From assembly GCA_036375275.1 (NCBI GenBank), contig DASUSF010000162.1, positions 1-13,933 of the forward strand: a stretch of 13,933 nucleotides of DNA, in the 5' to 3' direction. Of this stretch, positions 7,009 through 12,649 are shown piece by piece. Position numbers and translations under genes: made by a program. The notes beneath the pieces are model-generated. The model was not told the DNA's origin, searched no databases, and was given only the letters and a program-made list of their open reading frames with translations. Positions within the stretch are counted from its first letter, which is position 1. Every line of letters starts with the position of its first letter. Origin of the DNA: DASUSF01 sp036375275 (GTDB lineage: Bacteria; Pseudomonadota; Alphaproteobacteria; Geminicoccales; Geminicoccaceae).

Positions 7009-7024
7009 GTCCATGGCCGTGGAC
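7009..7024. promoter_or_regulatory. Imperfect 16-bp palindrome in the MFS/marR divergent gap
   Basis: The sequence GTCCATGGCCGTGGAC equals its own reverse complement at all but two positions, with arms GTCCA and TGGAC. It lies between the MFS and MarR genes and is a possible second operator. High GC makes short palindromes common, so support is modest. Confidence 0.3.
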
Positions 7025-7040
7025 CCGCCCCAGGGAATCG

Positions 7041-7077
7041 AGGTACAAACGTGCAGGTACACTCGTGCCGGGGCACG
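7041..7077. promoter_or_regulatory. Tandem 14-bp repeat plus perfect palindrome, candidate MarR operator
   Basis: AGGTACAAACGTGC (7041-7054) is followed at once by AGGTACACTCGTGC (7055-7068), with 12 of 14 positions identical. The second copy runs into the perfect inverted repeat CGTGCC-GG-GGCACG (7064-7077), which ends 3 bp before the marR ATG. The layout suits autorepression of marR and control of the divergent MFS gene. It also argues that translation begins at the ATG at 7081 rather than the in-frame GTG at 7051, which lies inside the repeats. Confidence 0.5.
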
Positions 7078-7080
7078 TGC

Positions 7081-7533
7081 ATGTCAACGAGCATTCCACG
7101 CACAACACCTGTGCCGGCGACGCCCTGCACCTGCGCCATGCTGCGCCGGACCGCGCGCCGCGTGACCCAGGCCTACGATGCCGCCCTCCGGCCGGCCGGG
7201 CTCCGGCTGACGCAGTACTCGATCCTGGCCAATCTCGATCGCGCGCCGGGCTCGACCATCACCGGGCTCGCCGAGCGGCTGGTCATGGACCGGACCACGC
7301 TCACCCGCAACCTGCGCCCGCTCGAGCGGGCCGGCTGGGTGGCGCGCGGCCCGGGTGCCGACCCGCGCGCCCGGACGCTCGCCCTGACCGCCGCGGGACG
7401 GGCGACGGTCGAGCGCGCACGCCCGCTCTGGCAGGCGGCGGAGCGTTCGTTCCGCGCCAGGCTCGGGCCCGAGCGGGCTGGCGCGCTCCGGGATCTTCTG
7501 GACGAGGCCGCCCAAGCCGCCGAGGGTCCGTGA
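7081..7533 (+). CDS. MarR-family transcriptional regulator
   Basis: A 150-residue winged-helix regulator, a typical MarR length. The opening CTCAMLRRTARRVTQAYDAAL (from residue 16) is the dimerisation helix, preceded by two closely spaced cysteines (C16, C18) often seen in this alphaproteobacterial subgroup. The winged helix-turn-helix spans about 45-107: LTQYSILANL, then the recognition helix DRTTLTRNLRPLERAGW (70-86), then the wing around D94-R96 and LALTAAG. MarR proteins usually act as dimers that repress a neighbouring gene until a small ligand, or cysteine oxidation, releases them. Here the neighbour is the divergent MFS transporter 188 bp away, and operator-like repeats lie directly upstream. 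The ATG at 7081 is chosen because an earlier GTG falls within those repeats, while the Met at 7138 would drop the cysteine motif. The ribosome site is weak. Confidence 0.88.
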   Translation: MSTSIPRTTPVPATPCTCAMLRRTARRVTQAYDAALRPAGLRLTQYSILANLDRAPGSTITGLAERLVMDRTTLTRNLRPLERAGWVARGPGADPRARTLALTAAGRATVERARPLWQAAERSFRARLGPERAGALRDLLDEAAQAAEGP

Positions 7534-7656
7534 TCCCGATGCACGCTGCGCGGCAGAGCGACGCCAGCCTTTTCCCGAACCGCGGAAGGGATTAGGGTTG
7601 AAAGGATCGGCTGAGGGGCGCCGGGCGCGGCCGGCAACGGGAGGGGCAGCAACGCC

Positions 7657-8808
7657 ATGAAAATCGGCGTGCCGAAGGAACGGCGGCCGGGCGAGCGTCG
7701 GGTCGCGGCGTCGCCGGACACCGTCAAGCGCTTCGTCGGGCAGAAGGTCGAGGTGCTGGTCGAGCGGAGTGCCGGCGTCAGCGCCGCGATCCTGGACGAG
7801 GCGTTCGAGAAGGCGGGGGCGAGGCTGGTCGACGACGTCGGCGCGCTCTGGTCCGAGGCCGACCTGATCCTCAAGGTGCAATGCCCGATGAGTGCCGGGG
7901 AGGGCGAACTCGACGAGATCGCGCTCGCCCGGAAGGGCCTGTTCCTGATCGGCACCCTCAATCCGCATCAGAACCGCGAGCAGGTCGAGGGGCTGGCGAA
8001 GGCCGGGGTGACCGCATTCGCGATGGAGCTCCTGCCCCGGACCACCCGCGCGCAGTCGATGGACGTGCTGTCCAGCCAGGCCAACCTCGCGGGCTATCGG
8101 GCGGTGCTCGACGGGCTCGCCGAGTTCCCGCGCGCCATGCCGATGATGATGACCGCCGCCGGCACCGTGCCGCCCGCCAAGGTGTTCATCCTCGGCGCCG
8201 GCGTCGCCGGGCTGCAGGCGATCGCCACCGCCCGGCGCCTCGGCGCGGTGGTCGCGGCGACCGACGTCCGCCCCGCCTCCAAGGAGGAGGTCCAGAGCCT
8301 CGGCGCCAAGTTCATCGGCGTGCCGATCGAGGACGCGGCGACCAAGGGTGGCTATGCCCGCCAGCTCACCGACGAGGAGCGCAAGAAGCAGGCCGAGATG
8401 GTCGCGGAGACCATGAAGACCCAGGACCTCGTGATCACCACCGCCGCGATCCCCGGCCGCAAGGCGCCGGTCCTGATCACCCGGGAGGTGGTCGAGACCA
8501 TGAAGCCGGGCAGCGTCATCGTCGACCTCGCGGTCGAGACCGGCGGCAACTGCGAGCTCTCGGAGCCGGGCAAGGTGGTCGAGCACCACGGCGTCAAGAT
8601 CGTCGGCCACACCAACGTCCCGTCCCGCCTCGCCCCCGACACGACGCTCCTCTATGCCCGCAACCTCTACAACTTCACGCAGCTCCTGATCGACCAGGAG
8701 AGCGGCGCGCTCAAGGTCGATCTCGAGGACGACCTCGTGAAGGGCACGCTGGTGACCCGGGACGGCGAGATCGTCCACGAGCAGCTCAAGCAGAGCCAGG
8801 CGGCCTAG
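7657..8808 (+). CDS. pntAA: NAD(P) transhydrogenase subunit alpha part 1, NAD(H)-binding domain I
   Basis: A 383-residue cytoplasmic subunit of the proton-translocating transhydrogenase. The complex transfers hydride from NADH to NADP+ using the proton gradient, supplying NADPH. It opens with the family signature MKIGVPKE. The segment PRTTRAQSMDVLSSQANLAGY carries R128, Q133 and D136, matching the NADH-contacting R127, Q132 and D135 of the Rhodospirillum rubrum enzyme. The Rossmann motif GAGVAG lies at 180-185, with D203 in ATDVRP. The mobile loop GGYARQLTDEERKKQAE begins near 231, with its tyrosine at 233. The length matches the separate domain I polypeptide of the three-gene form rather than the fused E. 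coli PntA. The ATG has a GGGAGGGG site upstream. It heads the pntAA-pntAB-pntB operon. The 123-bp gap before it shows a TTGAAA hexamer (7598-7603) but no matching -10. Confidence 0.96.
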   Translation: MKIGVPKERRPGERRVAASPDTVKRFVGQKVEVLVERSAGVSAAILDEAFEKAGARLVDDVGALWSEADLILKVQCPMSAGEGELDEIALARKGLFLIGTLNPHQNREQVEGLAKAGVTAFAMELLPRTTRAQSMDVLSSQANLAGYRAVLDGLAEFPRAMPMMMTAAGTVPPAKVFILGAGVAGLQAIATARRLGAVVAATDVRPASKEEVQSLGAKFIGVPIEDAATKGGYARQLTDEERKKQAEMVAETMKTQDLVITTAAIPGRKAPVLITREVVETMKPGSVIVDLAVETGGNCELSEPGKVVEHHGVKIVGHTNVPSRLAPDTTLLYARNLYNFTQLLIDQESGALKVDLEDDLVKGTLVTRDGEIVHEQLKQSQAA

Positions 8809-8828
8809 GGCCGGACCAGAGGGATCAA

Positions 8829-8862
8829 TCGTGCTCGAGCAGCCCGAAGGGCGGTAGCACGA
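8829..8862 (+). repeat. Intercistronic hairpin between pntAA and pntAB
   Basis: TCGTGCT (8829-8835) pairs with AGCACGA (8856-8862). Inside is a second small stem, GCCC (8842-8845) with GGGC (8849-8852), around a GAA loop. It sits in the 71-bp gap of the operon, ahead of the pntAB ribosome site. Such structures can stabilise the upstream mRNA end or tune expression of the downstream gene. There is no U-tract, so it is not a classic terminator. Confidence 0.45.
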
Positions 8863-8879
8863 GATTGGGAGCGGCAGAC

Positions 8880-9173
8880 ATGGCGGAAATCGATCCGACG
8901 GTCTTCAACCTGATCGTCTTCGTGCTCGCGATCTTCGTCGGCTACTACGTGGTCTGGAGCGTGACCCCGGCCCTGCACACGCCGCTCATGAGCGTGACCA
9001 ACGCGATCTCGAGCGTGATCATCGTCGGTGCCCTGATCGCGACCGGCGCGGAGGGGCTGAAGGCCGCGACCTGGTTCGGCTTTTTCGGCGTGATCCTGGC
9101 TGCCGTGAACATCTTCGGCGGCTTCACCGTCACCCAGCGCATGCTCGCCATGTACCAAAAGAAGAAGAAGTAG
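8880..9173 (+). CDS. pntAB: NAD(P) transhydrogenase subunit alpha part 2, membrane domain
   Basis: A 97-residue membrane protein contributing the alpha-side helices of domain II, which with PntB forms the proton channel. It has three hydrophobic segments, about 8-27, 43-57 and 63-81. Between the first two is the highly conserved HTPLMSVTNAIS (33-44), diagnostic of this subunit. It ends in a run of four lysines on the cytoplasmic side. Its size is typical for the split alpha subunit. The ATG at 8880 has a GGGAG ribosome site upstream. It lies 71 bp after pntAA and 13 bp before pntB, so the three are almost certainly one transcript. Confidence 0.95.
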   Translation: MAEIDPTVFNLIVFVLAIFVGYYVVWSVTPALHTPLMSVTNAISSVIIVGALIATGAEGLKAATWFGFFGVILAAVNIFGGFTVTQRMLAMYQKKKK

Positions 9174-9186
9174 GAGGACGGCCACG

Positions 9187-10584
9187 ATGGGCTCCAATGT
9201 CGTCGCGCTGGGCTACCTCGTCGCCGCCGTCTGCTTCATCCTCGCGCTCAGAGGACTGAGCTCGCCGTCGACCGCCCGCCAGGGCAACATGATCGGCATC
9301 GCCGGCATGGCGATCGCGATCCTGTTCACCCTGTTCGCCCTGCCGCAGTTCACCCTCGGCAGCTTCTTCATGATCGTGATCGCCATGGGGATCGGCGGCG
9401 CGATCGGCGTCGTCACGGCGCTGCGCATCCCGATGACCGCGATGCCGCAGCTGGTCGCGGCGTTCCACAGCCTGGTCGGCATGGCCGCGGTGTTCGTCGC
9501 CGCCGCCGCCCTCTACAACCCGGGCGAGTTCCACATCACCGACCTCGAGGGCCACATCAAGGGCGCCAGCCTGTTCGAGATGGGGCTCGGCGTGGTGATC
9601 GGCGCGATCACCTTCTCCGGCAGCGTGATCGCCTTCGCCAAGCTCCAGGCGCTGATGAAGAGCGCGCCGATCCTGCTGCCACAGCGGCACCTGATCAACA
9701 TCGGCATCGGCGCCGCGATCCTGATCCTGCTGATCGTCTTCATCGCGACCGGGAACGCCTTCGTCTTCTGGCTGATGACCCTGCTCGCCTTCGCCATCGG
9801 CTTCCTCCTGATCATCCCGATCGGTGGCGCCGACATGCCGGTCGTGGTCTCGATGCTGAACAGCTATTCCGGCTGGGCGGCGGCGGGGATCGGCTTCACG
9901 CTCCAGAACCCGGCCCTAATCATCACCGGCGCGCTCGTCGGCTCCTCCGGCGCGATCCTCAGCTACATCATGTGCAAGGCGATGAACCGGTCGTTCATCA
10001 GCGTGATCCTTGGCGGCTTCGGCCAGACCGCGGCGGCGGCCGAGGACGACATCGACCGGACGGTCAAGCCGGGCAGCGCCGAGGACGCCGCCTTCATGAT
10101 GAAGAACGCGCGCTCGGTGATCATCGTGCCGGGCTACGGCATGGCGGTCGCCCAGGCGCAGCACGCGGTGCGCGAGCTCATGGACCAGCTGACCAAGGAA
10201 GAGGTCGACGTGAAGTTCGCGATCCACCCGGTCGCCGGCCGGATGCCCGGGCACATGAACGTCCTGCTCGCCGAGGCGCAGGTGCCCTACGACCTGGTCC
10301 ACGAGATGGAAGACATCAACAACGACTTCCAGAGCGCCGACGTCGCCTACGTGATCGGCGCCAACGACATCACCAACCCGGCGGCCAAGGAGGACCCGAA
10401 CTCGCCGATCTTCGGCATGCCGATCGTCGAGGTGGCCAAGGCCAAGGCGGTGTTCTTCGTCAAGCGCTCCATGTCCCCGGGCTATGCCGGCATCGACAAC
10501 ACGTTGTTCTACAAGGACAACACGATGATGCTGTTCGGCGACGCCAAGAAGATGACCGAGGAGATCGTCCGCGCGCTCGAGTAG
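9187..10584 (+). CDS. pntB: NAD(P) transhydrogenase subunit beta
   Basis: A 465-residue subunit combining membrane domain II (about 1-265, multiple helices) with the NADP(H)-binding domain III (about 290-465). Membrane residues tied to proton transfer are kept: the histidine of AAFHSLVGMA (H94) and the GGADMPVVVSMLNSYSGWAAA block (213-233) with D216 and N225. Domain III has the dinucleotide motif VPGYGMAVAQAQ (314-325), GRMPGHMNVLLAEA (351-364), GANDITNPAA (391-400) and KRSMSPGYAG (426-435), all characteristic of NADP(H) binding. Length is normal. A ribosome site, GGAGG, overlaps the stop codon region of pntAB, indicating tight co-translation. The gene ends 14 bp before the convergent MBL-receiver-GAF gene. 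Confidence 0.97.
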   Translation: MGSNVVALGYLVAAVCFILALRGLSSPSTARQGNMIGIAGMAIAILFTLFALPQFTLGSFFMIVIAMGIGGAIGVVTALRIPMTAMPQLVAAFHSLVGMAAVFVAAAALYNPGEFHITDLEGHIKGASLFEMGLGVVIGAITFSGSVIAFAKLQALMKSAPILLPQRHLINIGIGAAILILLIVFIATGNAFVFWLMTLLAFAIGFLLIIPIGGADMPVVVSMLNSYSGWAAAGIGFTLQNPALIITGALVGSSGAILSYIMCKAMNRSFISVILGGFGQTAAAAEDDIDRTVKPGSAEDAAFMMKNARSVIIVPGYGMAVAQAQHAVRELMDQLTKEEVDVKFAIHPVAGRMPGHMNVLLAEAQVPYDLVHEMEDINNDFQSADVAYVIGANDITNPAAKEDPNSPIFGMPIVEVAKAKAVFFVKRSMSPGYAGIDNTLFYKDNTMMLFGDAKKMTEEIVRALE

Positions 10585-10599
10585 CCGCCGCCTGCGGCT
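10583..10599. terminator. Hairpin in the pntB / MBL-fold convergent junction
   Basis: AGCCGC (10583-10588) pairs with GCGGCT (10594-10599) around a 5-nt loop. It spans the whole 14-bp gap and touches both stop codons. No U-tract is present, so it is at best a weak bidirectional terminator. Confidence 0.35.
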
Positions 10600-12443
10600 C
10601 AGCCCGCCCCGCCGGACGAGGCGAGGGCCGCCCCGGCGGCGCCCGGTCGGCGCGAACGGGAGGGCGGTCCGGCGCAAAGCTCCTGGCGCACCATGTCCCG
10701 GAGATCCTGCAGGAGCCGCATCCTGCTGGCGTCGAACGCGCGCGGCCGTGTGTCGACGAGGCAGAGCGTGCCGACGCAGCTGCCGTCCGGCAGGACGAGC
10801 GGGCAGCCGGCATAGAACCGGATCCGGGGCTCCCCGATCACCGAGGGATTGTCGGCGAAGCGCTCGTCGATCAGCGTGTCGGGAACCACCATCACGTCCG
10901 TGCCGAGGATGGCGTGGGCGCAGAAGGACGCCTCGCGGGAGGTTTCGCGCGAGTCGAGGCCGTAGCACGACTTGAACCACTGCCGGTCCTGATCCACGAG
11001 GCTGACCAGCGCGATCGGGACGTCGAAAAGAGCGGCGGCGAGGCGGGTGATCCGGTCGAACCGGTCTTCCGGCTCGGTGTCGAGGATGCCGAGGGCGCGG
11101 AGCGAGGCCAGCCGCGGCTTCTCGTCCCGGGGAAACGGCGCCCTCATCCACCGGCACGCGGTCCGCATCAGCCACGCCTGCAACCTGGTGCGGGCATAGA
11201 CGGCCGAGAATGGCCGGACCAGCCAGTCGCTCACGGCGGGCTCGTGGCCCGATGGAACGTCCTTCGGCGACGCGACCACCACCAGGGGCACCGGATCCGC
11301 GCGCTCGCCGACGGCAGCACGCATCGCCCGGCAGAGCTCGAGGGCGTCCATGACCGGCGGGTCGTGTTCCAGGACGACCAGCGAGGGCCGTTCGGCGGCG
11401 AAGATCCGCAAGGCCGACCCGCCGTCGCCGGCCCGGACGATCCTGACGTTGTCGGCCTCGACCGCATCCGCGATCAGACCATCGGTCGCCGGGTCCTTCA
11501 GCCCCAGCAGGATGGTCTGAGCGAGCAGCCCGGGCGAGCGGGGCGGCACCGCCGGCGATTCCGGGGCGCGGCTCCTGAGGGCGACGCTCTTCCTGGGCTC
11601 GATGTCGATGATCTGCCCCTCGGCGGCCGCGAACACCTCCGGCCCGCCCGGGATCCGGGCCTGCGCGACGATGCGGTCCAGGGCGTCGTCGTCGCGGAAC
11701 GGGTCGTGATGGGTGAGCGCCACCCGTTTCGCGCCGGTCAGCCGGCCGAGGTGCGTCACATACTCGACCGTGCTGTGACCCCATCCGACCTTCTGAGCGT
11801 ATTCGGCGGCGGTGTACTGGGCGTCATGGATGACGAGATCGGCGTCAGCCAGGAAGTCGGCATGGTCACGGTCCTGGCCCACGACCTCGCCGCTTCCGCT
11901 CGCCAGCGCGCGCGCGAAGGGCTCGTGGTCGCACGCGTAGACGATGCAGATCCCCTCGACCTCGAGCCGGTAGCCCAAGGTGAGCGCCGGGTGGTTCAGG
12001 TACCGCGTCCGGATCTCGACCTCGCCGATCCTCAATGCGCCTTCCACGAGGTCGTGGTAACGGGTCGTGGCGCCGAACTGCTGCAGGGCGATGGGGAAGT
12101 AGGTGGACTGCATCTGCCCGGCGAGCGCCTCGCGGAGCGAGTGGTAGAGGCCGCGCGGGCCGTAGATGTCCCATTCGCTCCCGGGAACGAAGAGCGGCGC
12201 GAAGAAGGGCAGCCCCTTGATGTGATCCCAGTGCGTATGACTGATGAGAATATGGCCGGACGGTGGTCCGCCGTTCTTCAGCAGGGCCTGGCCGAGGTCC
12301 TGGGCGCCGCTGCCGCAGTCCAGGATGATGTGGGTGCCGCTGTCCGAGCGAAGCTCGACGCAGGACGTGTTGCCGCCGTAGCGAAGCGTCGCCGGTCCGG
12401 GCTTGGGAAGCGACCCCCGGGTCCCCCAGAAGCGGACTTTCAT
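10599..12443 (-). CDS. Three-domain protein: MBL-fold metallohydrolase, degenerate receiver, GAF
   Basis: A 614-residue cytoplasmic protein with no membrane segment. Residues 1-283 are a PhnP-like metallo-beta-lactamase fold: start MKVRFWGTRGSLPKPGP, a strand ending LDCGSGA (41-47), metal motif HTHWDH (H69, H71, D73, H74), and further likely ligands or active-site residues in LNHP (H151), CDHEP (D172), GHST (H223) and THHDP (H245, H246). Residues about 308-425 look like a response-regulator receiver, but the phosphorylation Asp is Glu359, the N-terminal acidic pair is lost and the conserved Lys is Arg410. Residues about 440-590 are a GAF domain of the ILDTEPEDRFDRITRLAA / DRQWFKS / FCAHAIL / GTLCLVD type. 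The family hydrolyses phosphodiester or related bonds; the substrate here is unknown. I infer that the GAF and receiver parts regulate the hydrolase. The ATG at 12443 has a GGAGG site. A ribonuclease Z-like or cyclic-nucleotide role is possible but untested. Confidence 0.85.
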   Translation of the reverse strand: MKVRFWGTRGSLPKPGPATLRYGGNTSCVELRSDSGTHIILDCGSGAQDLGQALLKNGGPPSGHILISHTHWDHIKGLPFFAPLFVPGSEWDIYGPRGLYHSLREALAGQMQSTYFPIALQQFGATTRYHDLVEGALRIGEVEIRTRYLNHPALTLGYRLEVEGICIVYACDHEPFARALASGSGEVVGQDRDHADFLADADLVIHDAQYTAAEYAQKVGWGHSTVEYVTHLGRLTGAKRVALTHHDPFRDDDALDRIVAQARIPGGPEVFAAAEGQIIDIEPRKSVALRSRAPESPAVPPRSPGLLAQTILLGLKDPATDGLIADAVEADNVRIVRAGDGGSALRIFAAERPSLVVLEHDPPVMDALELCRAMRAAVGERADPVPLVVVASPKDVPSGHEPAVSDWLVRPFSAVYARTRLQAWLMRTACRWMRAPFPRDEKPRLASLRALGILDTEPEDRFDRITRLAAALFDVPIALVSLVDQDRQWFKSCYGLDSRETSREASFCAHAILGTDVMVVPDTLIDERFADNPSVIGEPRIRFYAGCPLVLPDGSCVGTLCLVDTRPRAFDASRMRLLQDLRDMVRQELCAGPPSRSRRPGAAGAALASSGGAG

Positions 12444-12478
12444 GCGGGCCTCCGCAAGCGGGCGATCATCGAGCCGTC

Positions 12479-12484
12479 ATCATA
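12479..12484 (-). promoter_or_regulatory. Candidate -10 element for the MBL-receiver-GAF gene
   Basis: On the minus strand this reads TATGAT, 5 of 6 to the sigma-70 -10 consensus, and lies 35 bp upstream of the ATG. No good -35 is present. The nearer copy of the 12-bp repeat (12504-12515) occupies that position, which would fit an activator or repressor site. Confidence 0.3.
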
Positions 12485-12503
12485 AGGCGACCTGCTTCCC
12501 GAT

Positions 12504-12535
12504 TGCCACAGGGCCGGCTCGGCTGCCACAGGGCC
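12504..12535. repeat. Two perfect 12-bp direct repeats 20 bp apart, candidate operator
   Basis: TGCCACAGGGCC occurs at 12504-12515 and again at 12524-12535, identical and exactly 20 bp apart, close to two turns of the DNA helix. They lie in the 206-bp divergent gap between the MBL-receiver-GAF gene and the solute-binding-protein gene. Spaced repeats on one helical face suggest a dimeric or cooperative regulator. No known family of sites is recognised. Confidence 0.4.
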
Positions 12536-12571
12536 TCTCCCGGGCTGGGGCTTGCGCCTCGGGGGAGCAGC

Positions 12572-12600
12572 TTCTCAACTCCGGCAGAACCTGCGATAAC
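12572..12600 (+). promoter_or_regulatory. Weak sigma-70-like promoter for the ABC transporter gene
   Basis: TTCTCA (12572-12577) and GATAAC (12595-12600) each match their consensus at 4 of 6 positions, with a 17-bp spacer. They lie about 50 bp upstream of the GTG start. The assignment is tentative. Confidence 0.25.
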
Positions 12601-12649
12601 GATACCACGCGGTCAACGCGACGCAGGCAGCAACGAAAGGGAGGCGTTC

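Noticed and set aside
5708..7165. 485-codon plus-strand open frame over the MFS gene
   Set aside because: Highly charged, repetitive composition opposite a gene with a clear 12-helix pattern and a good ribosome site; a GC-driven shadow.
7570..7596. Inverted repeat CCTTTTCCC/GGGATTAGG after marR as a terminator
   Set aside because: Only 7 of 9 positions pair, the loop is long and no T-run follows on the plus strand.
7084..8778. 564-codon minus-strand open frame over marR and pntAA
   Set aside because: Low-complexity antisense frame opposite two clearly recognised genes; it has no motif and no plausible start context.
9916..11784. 622-codon minus-strand frame overlapping pntB and the MBL-fold gene
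   Set aside because: It crosses two real genes in other frames, and its product is Arg/Gly/Pro-rich without a domain.
9972..12485. 837-codon plus-strand frame across pntB and the MBL-receiver-GAF gene
   Set aside because: It is out of frame with pntB and antisense to the MBL gene, whose catalytic and domain motifs are intact in their own frame.
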